In this document: one piece after another, positions 7,886 to 14,023 of the stretch
Numbering within the stretch: the stretch's first letter is position 1
Layout of the letters: every line of letters starts with the position of its first letter
DNA from: JANXQG01 sp037147235
Lineage (GTDB): Bacteria; Planctomycetota; Planctomycetia; Pirellulales; Thermoguttaceae
Direction: 5' to 3'
Assembly: GCA_037147235.1 (NCBI GenBank)
Contig: JBAWVO010000170.1
Location: 1-14,023, forward strand
DNA: 14,023 bases
The notes under the pieces: generated by a model
Seen by the model: the letters and a program-made list of their open reading frames with translations, nothing else
What the model was told of the DNA's origin: nothing
Databases searched by the model: none
Made by a program: the position numbers and the translations under genes

Positions 7886-7963
7886 AACTTCTCCTATATC
7901 GGTTTCAAGACAAGAAACAACCAACACGGGCAACAACAAGTCACCTCCACCGAGCATGTCCTT

Positions 7964-7991
7964 AATATACCGCCCCGCGTGAGTCACGCAA
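7964..7991 (-). promoter_or_regulatory. Candidate rpsU promoter
   Basis: On the minus strand TATATT (7969-7964) is preceded at 16-nt spacing by TTGCGT (7991-7986). The -10 matches the consensus at five of six bases and the -35 at three of six. The start would fall near 7957 and give a leader of about 70 nt before the GTG. The match is modest and untested. Confidence 0.3.
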
Positions 7992-8001
7992 AGGGGGACT
8001 T

Positions 8002-8024
8002 CGTGGAACGAAATTTGTTCCGTT
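8002..8024 (-). repeat. AACGGAAT palindrome family, diverged copy 3
   Basis: Read on the minus strand, AACGGAAC...CGTTCCACGA has the same layout and ending as the other copies but a changed centre (AAATTT in place of GGAAT/ATTCC). GGAAC (8005-8009) pairs with GTTCC (8017-8021). It is probably a diverged, inverted family member, 18 nt from copy 4. Confidence 0.55.
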
Positions 8025-8041
8025 GACTTGTTTTTTGGGTA

Positions 8042-8065
8042 AACGGAATGGAATTCCGTTCCACG
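8042..8065. repeat. AACGGAAT palindrome, copy 4
   Basis: AACGGAAT (8042-8049), loop GGA, ATTCCGTT (8053-8060), followed by CCACG. It differs from copies 1 and 2 by one extra loop base and CCACG instead of CTACG. It lies in the non-coding gap upstream of rpsU. Confidence 0.75.
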
Positions 8066-8109
8066 CAGGGCCTTAAAGAGTATTCTTCGGAAAATATAGC
8101 CCGCTGACA

Positions 8110-8380
8110 TTCACCTGTTTTTGCACGAAACCCACGAATCGGGGGGGTTCGAGGTCTTTTGTGACGTTTTTCCTTGCCGTCAAGCATGGATTCATCAAGG
8201 CGCAAATACGCAAAGGGGGGGTAGACAGAAGGGGATAATTCCCACTATTGTGGTTCTTTGCGTGGGTGAAAGGGCGATTCCAAATCGGTTTCCGCTTTGC
8301 GCCTTAGCACCTTGGCGTGAGATATTTCCTTGCGCCAAGGCGCCAAGGCGCAAAGGGGGATAGGCAAAAAGGGATTCATT
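8110..8380. other. Repeat-rich intergenic DNA with no gene
   Basis: No supported gene lies between rpsU and the glycosidase start at 8381. The stretch holds a partial direct repeat of the CAAGGCGCAAA...GGGG type (8196-8224, related to 8336-8363). It also has two small overlapping palindromes, GGGATAATTCCC (8232-8243) and CCACTATTGTGG (8242-8253), and the larger hairpin listed separately at 8295-8355. Short frames here are low-complexity translations of repeats. Promoters for rpsU or the glycosidase may lie here, but I found no clear pair of boxes for the glycosidase. Confidence 0.5.
8295..8355. repeat. 23-bp inverted repeat of the GCCTTGGCG type
   Basis: Arms at 8295-8317 and 8333-8355 match in inverted orientation at 21 of 23 positions around a 15-nt loop. 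The core is GCGCCTTGGCGCCTTGGCG-like. Similar GCCTTGGCG/CGCCAAGGC repeats are common between genes in environmental bacteria, including planctomycetes (from memory). The right arm ends 25 nt before the glycosidase ATG, so it may form a stem in that leader. It also explains why the glycosidase frame appears open upstream of 8381. Confidence 0.65.
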
Positions 8381-10615
8381 ATGGTCAAGCAAATGATGAT
8401 CGGGGCGGCGATGGGGTTGTTGCTCGGCTTTTCAGCGGGTAACGGATGGTGCGCGGAGCCAGGCAGAGCCGAGCAGATGCGTGAGGAGTTCAACCATCCG
8501 CCCTCTCGATATCAATCGCGTCCTTTGTGGTTCTGGAACGGCAAGTTGAATGCGGACAAGACCAGAACCATGGTCGCCGCATGCAAGGCAGCCGGTTACC
8601 ATGGCATGGGCATCCTGCCGTGCAAGGGGATGGGATTCGACTTCATGAGTCCTGGGTTCCTCAACCAATATAAGGTTGCGGTCGATGAGGCCGGCAAACT
8701 GGGCATGAAGATGTGCCTCTACGATGAGTTTTGGTTTCCCAGCGGTTCGGCGGGCGGACTGTTGGCCAAACATCACCCCGAGGCCCTTGGCAAACGCCTT
8801 GATATGCTTGCGACCGACATGAACGGTCCCAAGGAGTTCACCCAGGCTCTGCCGGCGGGGACTCTTATGGGCGTGGTGGCGATGGAGGCCGCAACCAAAA
8901 AGCGACTCGATATCACGGCAGCGGTTAAAGATAGCACTCTGCGTTGGAATGTACCGGCCGGCGCGTGGAAAGTGATGATCTTTACCTGCGTTCGTGACGG
9001 CGGCGGTGGGTTGGTGGATTATCTGGAACCAAAGGCCGTGGAGGCATTCATCGCATTGACCTACCAAGCCTACCATGACGCCATGCCGGCGCATTTCGGA
9101 ACCACCCTTGACGGTGCCTTTTATGACGAGCCTGCCTTCTACCATGTCAAGGGCGGCCGGGCCTGGACCGAACGATTCAACGAGCGTTTCCGTGAACGGC
9201 ACCAGTCCAATCCCATTACCCTCTACCCTGCGCTCTGGTTCGACATCGGCCCCGACACCGCCGCGGCACGCAATGCACTATTTGGCATGCGAGCCGAGCT
9301 TTACGCCACCGGCTTCGTCAAGACCATCAGTGACTGGTGCGCCGCACATCACATGGGCCTTACCGGCCACGCCGATCAGGAGGAAGTGGCGAACCCGGTG
9401 ATCGGCACCGTTGGCGACCTGATCAAGGCGTTCAAGTACCAGAGCATGCCCGGCATCGATCAGGTCTTTGCGTATGGCCGTGCCTCCCGCGCCTACAAGG
9501 TGGTCAGCTCGGCGGCTTCCAACTACGATCGGCCGCAGGTAATGGTTGAGTGCTACGGCGGCACCAACAATATGCCCGTCGCAAACCTCTACAAGGAAGC
9601 AATGGACCAGTTTGCCAAGGGCATCAACACCATGGTGCCGCACGCCGTGTGGTACGATCCGGCAAAGATCATCTTCAAGCCGGACCTGTCGCCGGGCGCG
9701 GCGACCTATGGTCCTGAACTGCCGGTTTACAACCAGTACATCGGCCGTCTCCAGCGGATGCTTCAGGGCGGGCGACACGTAGCCGACATCGGGGTGCTTT
9801 ACCCCATCGCTACGCTCCAGGCGGGTTCTTGGTTCGGCCCCGGCGATCCCTATCAGGGCTGTGTTGATATCCCGGAGGCCGATTACATGAGGGTGGGCGA
9901 GGCACTGTCTTTGGCGGTGCGGCGTGATTTCACTTTTGTCCATCCCGAGGTGCTCGACGAGCGTTGTTCGGTCGAAGGGGCTGAGATCCTGCTGAAGAAT
10001 CAAGTCAACTGGGAGCGTTACCGCGTCTTCATTATCCCAGGGTCGCGGACCATCAGTGTGAGTAGTCTGCGCAAGATCAAGGAGCTCTATGACCAGGGCG
10101 GGCAGGTGATTGCCACCACCCGACTTCCCGACACCGCGGCCGAGTTCGGCGGGGATGCCGAGGTCCGTCAGTTGGTGACGGCGATCTTCGGCGACCCGAA
10201 GGAGTGCCACGGCAACGCCAAGGGCGGTCGGGCCTGGTTCCTGCCATCACCACAGGCTGCGGCACTCAAATCCATCCTTGACGAAGCCCTGCCGGACGGC
10301 GACGTGGTGATCGAGCAGGACGTGATGGTCAAGGGTGGCAACCTGTCTTATATCCATAAGGTCAAAGATGGGCAAAAGATCTACTTTTTTGCCAACTCTT
10401 CCGACCAAGACGTGGATACCTGGGTTCGTCTGCGAGGCAAGATTGCTCCGGAACTTTGGAATCCACACGATGGCAAGATAGGTCCGACCGAGTACACGCA
10501 TGTTCCAGGCAAGGGAGAGATCATCACGCGCGTGCGATTGAAACTTCCCCGGGTTCATTCCGTGTTTCTCGTTGCCGCCGACACTACGGACACAAGAAAG
10601 AATGCAACGGAATAA
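8381..10615 (+). CDS. Secreted GH106-like glycoside hydrolase (alpha-L-rhamnosidase-like)
   Basis: This 744-residue exported protein has a signal peptide (about residues 1-25, ending WCA). The first domain is a TIM-barrel-like region with family-type motifs: SRPLWFWNGKL near the start, then YDEFWFPSGSAGG (Asp115-Glu116). DGAFYDEPAFY (Glu250) and GHADQEEVANP (Glu334, Glu335) are other candidate acidic active-site residues. Residues about 549-600 (FIIPGSRTIS...LYDQGGQVIATT) resemble the class I glutamine-amidotransferase-like domain found in many glycosidases. The last part (YFFANSSDQDVDTW...ELWNPHDGKIGP) matches the usual C-terminal section of GH106 proteins. Known GH106 enzymes cleave alpha-L-rhamnosides; the substrate here is not shown, and family assignment is from motif memory. 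The ATG at 8381 has AAGGGA upstream and starts the signal peptide. The stop TAA lies in a palindromic repeat. Confidence 0.8.
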   Translation: MVKQMMIGAAMGLLLGFSAGNGWCAEPGRAEQMREEFNHPPSRYQSRPLWFWNGKLNADKTRTMVAACKAAGYHGMGILPCKGMGFDFMSPGFLNQYKVAVDEAGKLGMKMCLYDEFWFPSGSAGGLLAKHHPEALGKRLDMLATDMNGPKEFTQALPAGTLMGVVAMEAATKKRLDITAAVKDSTLRWNVPAGAWKVMIFTCVRDGGGGLVDYLEPKAVEAFIALTYQAYHDAMPAHFGTTLDGAFYDEPAFYHVKGGRAWTERFNERFRERHQSNPITLYPALWFDIGPDTAAARNALFGMRAELYATGFVKTISDWCAAHHMGLTGHADQEEVANPVIGTVGDLIKAFKYQSMPGIDQVFAYGRASRAYKVVSSAASNYDRPQVMVECYGGTNNMPVANLYKEAMDQFAKGINTMVPHAVWYDPAKIIFKPDLSPGAATYGPELPVYNQYIGRLQRMLQGGRHVADIGVLYPIATLQAGSWFGPGDPYQGCVDIPEADYMRVGEALSLAVRRDFTFVHPEVLDERCSVEGAEILLKNQVNWERYRVFIIPGSRTISVSSLRKIKELYDQGGQVIATTRLPDTAAEFGGDAEVRQLVTAIFGDPKECHGNAKGGRAWFLPSPQAAALKSILDEALPDGDVVIEQDVMVKGGNLSYIHKVKDGQKIYFFANSSDQDVDTWVRLRGKIAPELWNPHDGKIGPTEYTHVPGKGEIITRVRLKLPRVHSVFLVAADTTDTRKNATE

Positions 10616-10628
10616 ATTCCGTTCTACG
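10606..10628. repeat. AACGGAAT palindrome, copy 5 (overlaps glycosidase stop)
   Basis: AACGGAAT (10606-10613), loop AA, ATTCCGTT (10616-10623), then CTACG. As in thpR, the gene's last codons are ACG GAA and the stop (TAA, 10613-10615) is the last arm base plus the loop. The rest of the gap to 10743 shows no clear promoter; a short TTGGA/TCCAA inverted pair at about 10695-10709 is the only other structure. Confidence 0.8.
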
Positions 10629-10743
10629 AAGGAAATCCGCTCGTCTGCTGGAAAGTGATGTGCGAAGTTGTTAGAATGGGGGGACTAGGACTGTTTGGAG
10701 CGTATCCAAGCGGAGTCACCCTGTTTTTAATGGAAATGCTATA

Positions 10744-13700
10744 ATGACCCATCGCACATCTTTTCTGGCACTGCTTGCCATAACGCTCGCAGCACCAGGT
10801 TTATTCCTGCGGGCGAGTGCCGCCGCCGATATCCGCTTCGACTTCGAGACGGGCGATCTGCAAGGTTGGAAGGTGGTTGAGGGCCGTTTTGAGCGGCCCG
10901 TGACCAATCGGGCCAACTACCATAACGGTAGTGCCTATGCATCACGGCAGGGAAAGTGGCATCTGTCTACCGTGGAAGGCGTCAACGATACCTCCGCTGA
11001 CCCGCAGATGGGCGTGATCGAGTCGCCGGTCTTCGTTCTACAAGGGCCGGCCATGTCGTTTCTGATCGGCGGCGGCAAGTCTCCCCAGACCTATGTTGCA
11101 CTCTGTACTTCCGACGGCCGCGAGGTCCTCAGGGTTAGCGGGCAAGACAGCGAGCAGATGATCCGCGTCCAATGGAAAGCGGAGAAGCTCCTGGGCCAGA
11201 AGGTCTTTCTCCGTGTCGTCGATGCCAACGCGGGCGGCTGGGGACACGTCACCTTTGACGACTTCAGTGCCCAGGGCACCCTGGACCCCGCAGCCACCCA
11301 ATCGCAATTTGCCCAACGCAAGAAGGTTCTGAACCGCGTTCAGGTCGCTGCGGCTGCGTCGGCTCGCTCTGGCGGCTCAACCGTTAATTCGGCGGCTATC
11401 GCCGCCCTTCGCGCGGCCATTGAAGACCTGACTTGTACCTTCGGCGAGCGCTATCCGGGCGGCAAGGAGTATTTGGCCCGATTGGACGAAATTTGTAAGG
11501 CCGTCGAGTCTGACAGCAGCGATTTGAAGCAGGGCCTTGATGTGAAGTTCCTGGAGTTGCAGCGAGCGGCCCTGACGGCCAATCCGCTGGTCAGCGGGCA
11601 ACCCATCGTGTTCACGGCCAGGGCGCAGTACGCGGCGGCATACCACGCCATCGACACGCTCTTCCAGGTTGGCGAGGCGACCGACGGCAAGTACGTGCGT
11701 GGCGGGGCACTCAAGCTTTTCGATCCACGGAGCGGTGAGACCAAGACACTCCTCGGAACGCAGCAGGGAACGATCCGCAGTCCCTGCGTTCATTTTCACG
11801 GTCAGAGGATCTTATTCTCGATGCGGCGCACGCCCAAAGAGAACCTGCACATCTTCGAGATCAATGCCGACGGCAGCGGCCTGCGGCAGTTGACAAAGGC
11901 CGCGGATGTTAGTGACTTCGATCCGATCTACCTGCCGGACGAGAGCATTGTCTTCTGCTCGACGCGCGAGCCGAAATTCAACATGTGCAGCCAGGACATC
12001 GGCGCCAATCTGTTCCGCATGGACAGCGACGGGGCGAACATCCACCAGATCACCAAGAGTACGCTCTTCGAGAACCAGGCGTCTTTGGCTCCCGACGGCC
12101 GGATCATTTACAAGCGTTGGGAGTACGTGGACCGCAATTTTGGCGATGCCCACGGCTTCTGGTCGGTCAATCCCGACGGCACCAATCAGGCGTTGGTCTG
12201 GGGCAACAACAAAGCCGACCCTGCCGCAGTGTACTATCCCCGCATTATCCCCGGCACCAACCGGCTGCTTTGTATCCTCAGCACGCACCACGCCAACATG
12301 TGGGGTGCGATGGCAATCATCGACCCTCGCATTGATACCGATCGCAATGTGTCGATCCTCCGCACGTGGCCTGCGAGCGTCAAGAATACCTTGACGGACA
12401 GGGACCATTTCAACTGCGATCGTCTCGGCGGCGTGCGCCCCAAGTACGAAGATCCGTGGCCGCTCTCCGATAAGTACTTTCTCTGCTCCCGGCAGACCAG
12501 CAACGGCCAGATGGGCATTTACCTGATCGACACCTTCGGCCACGAGCTTCTGCTGCACGCCGAGGCACCGGGTTGTTTCGGTGCCATGCCGCTGCGCACC
12601 AGCCCGCGTCCGCCACTGCTGGCTGAGCGGCGGGACTATACCAGCCAAGAAGGGCTGATGTACGTGGATGATGTCTATCAGGGAACGCACATGCAGGGGG
12701 TCAAGCGGGGCACCGTGAAGAAGCTCCGCATCGTCGAGTCGCCTGAAAAACGCGGCTGGACGAACGGCAAATGGTATGGTCAGGGGTTCCAGGCCCCGGG
12801 CATGAACTGGCACGACTTCACCGCCAAACGGATCATCGGCAGCGTGCCCGTCGAATCGGATGGCAGTGCCTATTTCAAGGTGCCCTCGGACCGCTTCCTC
12901 TACTTTCAACTGCTGGACGAGAACGACATGATGATCCAGTCGATGCGGAGCGGGACCGTGCTGCAAGCGGGAGAGAAGATCGGCTGCGTGGGTTGTCACG
13001 ACCGGCGGCTCTCGGCCCCGCCCATCCGACCGTCCGCCCCGTTGGCACTCGCCCGTGCGCCGAGCAAGCCCCAGCCGTGGTATGACCAGGGCCGGATCTT
13101 CAGTTACTTATCCGAGGTTCAGCCGGTATTCGACAAGCACTGTGTCTCGTGCCACGACTTCGGCAAGCCCGGTGCCGCAAAGCTCATTCTGGCCGGTGAT
13201 CGCGATCCGTTTTTCAACGCATCCTACACGCAACTCCACCGCAAGCGTTATATCACCGTCGTCGGGGCCGGGCCGGCCGGCATTCAGCCCCCTTATTCCT
13301 GGGGCTCGCACGCCAGCAAGATCGTCGCGGTCCTCCGCGCCGGGCATAAACATGATGGCACGGAAGTCAAACTTGACCAGGAGAGCATGGCTCGGCTGAC
13401 AACCTGGATCGATCTGAATGCGCCTTACTATCCGACCTACTACAGTGCCTACCCTGACAACATTGCCGGCCGTTGCCCGTTGGGCGACGGGCCGCTGAAC
13501 CGGCTGGGGCAGCTCACCGGCGTACACTGGGGCCACCAGTCCAATTTTGGCTCCAGCAGCGGGCCGTGGGTCAGTTTTGATCGCCCCGAACTCAGTCCAT
13601 GCCTAATAAGACTGAACAAGAACAGCCCGCAATACAAGGAAGCCTTGGCCCTGATCCAACGCGGAAAAGAATCGCTCACCAAACAGCCGCGGGGTGACAC

Positions 13701-13821
13701 GTTGGACTTTGTCCCCTGCGCAGCCGACCAGCGCCGCGAGGCCACGTATGCCGCGCGACAGCAGATCGAACTCCGCAATCGCGAGGCGATCCGCAATGGT
13801 CAAAATACTTACGATCCGTGA
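10744..13821 (+). CDS. Secreted HzsA-related c-type haem protein with beta-propeller
   Basis: The 1025-residue product begins with a signal peptide (about residues 1-27). Residues about 28-180 look like a carbohydrate-binding/LamG-type beta-sandwich (DFETGDLQGWKVVEGRF ... GWGHVTFDDF). A helical linker follows, then a TolB/PD40-type propeller at about 313-610 (for example LHIFEINADGSGLRQLT and LFRMDSDGANIHQIT). The C-terminal third resembles the alpha-subunit region of hydrazine synthase, with MRSGTVLQAGEKIGCVGCH and CVSCHDFG giving two CxxCH c-type haem motifs (residues 748-752 and 800-804). Anammox hydrazine synthase makes hydrazine from NO and ammonium, but HzsA relatives also occur in non-anammox planctomycetes, with unknown function. 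No HzsB/C or other anammox gene is nearby, so I do not infer hydrazine synthesis. The ATG has only a weak Shine-Dalgarno. It lies 128 bp behind the glycosidase gene on the same strand. Confidence 0.8.
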   Translation: MTHRTSFLALLAITLAAPGLFLRASAAADIRFDFETGDLQGWKVVEGRFERPVTNRANYHNGSAYASRQGKWHLSTVEGVNDTSADPQMGVIESPVFVLQGPAMSFLIGGGKSPQTYVALCTSDGREVLRVSGQDSEQMIRVQWKAEKLLGQKVFLRVVDANAGGWGHVTFDDFSAQGTLDPAATQSQFAQRKKVLNRVQVAAAASARSGGSTVNSAAIAALRAAIEDLTCTFGERYPGGKEYLARLDEICKAVESDSSDLKQGLDVKFLELQRAALTANPLVSGQPIVFTARAQYAAAYHAIDTLFQVGEATDGKYVRGGALKLFDPRSGETKTLLGTQQGTIRSPCVHFHGQRILFSMRRTPKENLHIFEINADGSGLRQLTKAADVSDFDPIYLPDESIVFCSTREPKFNMCSQDIGANLFRMDSDGANIHQITKSTLFENQASLAPDGRIIYKRWEYVDRNFGDAHGFWSVNPDGTNQALVWGNNKADPAAVYYPRIIPGTNRLLCILSTHHANMWGAMAIIDPRIDTDRNVSILRTWPASVKNTLTDRDHFNCDRLGGVRPKYEDPWPLSDKYFLCSRQTSNGQMGIYLIDTFGHELLLHAEAPGCFGAMPLRTSPRPPLLAERRDYTSQEGLMYVDDVYQGTHMQGVKRGTVKKLRIVESPEKRGWTNGKWYGQGFQAPGMNWHDFTAKRIIGSVPVESDGSAYFKVPSDRFLYFQLLDENDMMIQSMRSGTVLQAGEKIGCVGCHDRRLSAPPIRPSAPLALARAPSKPQPWYDQGRIFSYLSEVQPVFDKHCVSCHDFGKPGAAKLILAGDRDPFFNASYTQLHRKRYITVVGAGPAGIQPPYSWGSHASKIVAVLRAGHKHDGTEVKLDQESMARLTTWIDLNAPYYPTYYSAYPDNIAGRCPLGDGPLNRLGQLTGVHWGHQSNFGSSSGPWVSFDRPELSPCLIRLNKNSPQYKEALALIQRGKESLTKQPRGDTLDFVPCAADQRREATYAARQQIELRNREAIRNGQNTYDP

Positions 13822-13825
13822 ACTC

Positions 13826-13916
13826 TAAAATGGTGGGGCTCGCCTGCGGCTCGTCCCACCCTACGGCTGTTACGAAAAAGTAGGGTGGGGAGAGTGAAAC
13901 GAGCCCCACCATTTTA
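13826..13916. repeat. 91-bp inverted-repeat element between convergent genes
   Basis: The ends are perfect 17-bp inverted arms, TAAAATGGTGGGGCTCG (13826-13842) and its complement (13900-13916). Inside is a second inverted pair, CCCACCCTAC (13855-13864) and GTAGGGTGGG (13880-13889). The element is best read as two facing copies of one repeat unit of about 31-33 bp (13832-13864 and 13880-13910), separated by about 15 bp. It fills nearly the whole space between the HzsA-related gene (stop 13819-13821) and the convergent partial gene (stop 13919-13917), so it may serve as a bidirectional terminator. No clear target-site duplication is seen. Confidence 0.7.
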
Positions 13917-14023
13917 CTAATCGTAATTCGAGTAGTCGCAGTCCATTCCGAGTCGCATCTTTAGCTCATCGAACTGCTGTGCGTAGCGGTCGCTGGACGA
14001 GTGGACGTGTTCCGCTTCCGTAA
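13917..14023 (-). CDS. C-terminal end of an unidentified gene (partial)
   Basis: A minus-strand frame enters from the window edge and ends at TAG (13919-13917). It contributes the last 34 residues: TEAEHVHSSSDRYAQQFDEL followed by KMRLGMDCDYSNYD. The composition (acidic and polar, with no repeats) looks like real protein, and the stop directly abuts the inverted-repeat element, as a gene end would. I do not recognise the family from this tail, and the start and most of the protein lie beyond the window. Confidence 0.6.
   Translation of the reverse strand, partial: TEAEHVHSSSDRYAQQFDELKMRLGMDCDYSNYD

Noticed and set aside
7604..8065. CRISPR array made of the repeated AACGGAAT units
   Set aside because: Spacing is irregular, orientation varies, and there are no uniform spacers or cas genes.
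8330..8380. N-terminal extension of the glycosidase gene
   Set aside because: The extra 17 residues come from the GCCTTGGCG repeat, and the signal peptide begins at 8381.
10740..10745. Perfect TATAAT at the start of the HzsA-related gene
   Set aside because: It overlaps the ATG itself, so transcription would begin inside the coding region, and no -35 partner is present.
11812..12999. Minus-strand open frame of about 395 codons inside the HzsA-related gene
   Set aside because: It is a shadow of the sense frame in high-GC DNA; its His/Ala/Val/Arg-rich translation shows no family motif.
10744..13821. Assignment as a true hydrazine synthase alpha subunit (hzsA)
   Set aside because: There are no partner subunits or anammox genes nearby, and haem motif spacing differs from what I recall for HzsA.

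Overview
The window looks like chromosomal DNA from a free-living planctomycete, probably of the Pirellulales type. The reasons are moderately high GC, a secreted PQQ-like beta-propeller protein, a large HzsA-related haem protein, a very large orphan cytosolic protein, a secreted glycosidase, and many short GC-rich palindromic repeats between genes. This placement is inferred from gene content, because no rRNA or other phylogenetic marker is present apart from a small bS21 gene. I see no tRNA, insertion sequence, prophage or CRISPR array.

Layout: (1) 85-1704, minus strand, is a secreted beta-propeller protein with a long Lys/Pro/Ala-rich tail. (2) 1705-1957 is a divergent intergenic region holding a 29-bp imperfect hairpin. 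(3) 1958-6310, plus strand, is a two-gene translationally coupled unit: a 1336-residue protein of unknown function, then a HIT-family nucleotide hydrolase whose ATG directly follows the previous stop. (4) 6317-6916, minus strand, is a small nucleotidyltransferase-fold protein that converges on the HIT gene; both stop codons sit in one hairpin. (5) 7032-7616, plus strand, is the 2H-family RNA 2',3'-cyclic phosphodiesterase ThpR, convergent with (6) 7679-7885, minus strand, ribosomal protein bS21 (rpsU, GTG start). (7) 7886-8380 is about 500 bp of repeat-rich DNA with no convincing gene. (8) 8381-10615 is a secreted GH106-like (alpha-L-rhamnosidase-like) glycosidase. (9) 10744-13821 is a secreted 1025-residue HzsA-related protein with two CxxCH haem motifs. 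(10) 13917-14023, minus strand, is the last 34 codons of a gene that runs off the window and converges on (9).

The housekeeping part (HIT, ThpR, bS21, nucleotidyltransferase) and the exported part (glycosidase plus HzsA-related haem protein) do not obviously form one pathway. Genes 8 and 9 are co-directional, both exported and 128 bp apart, so they may act together at the cell surface or in the periplasm.

The most distinctive non-coding signal is that nearly every gene end is marked by an inverted repeat. Five copies of an AACGGAAT...ATTCCGTT palindrome occur at 7.6-10.6 kb, and two genes use it to supply their final two codons and stop. A 91-bp element with 17-bp perfect inverted ends fills the convergent gap at 13.8-13.9 kb. 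Two further repeat-derived hairpins lie about 25 nt upstream of start codons, at 1729-1793 and 8295-8355.
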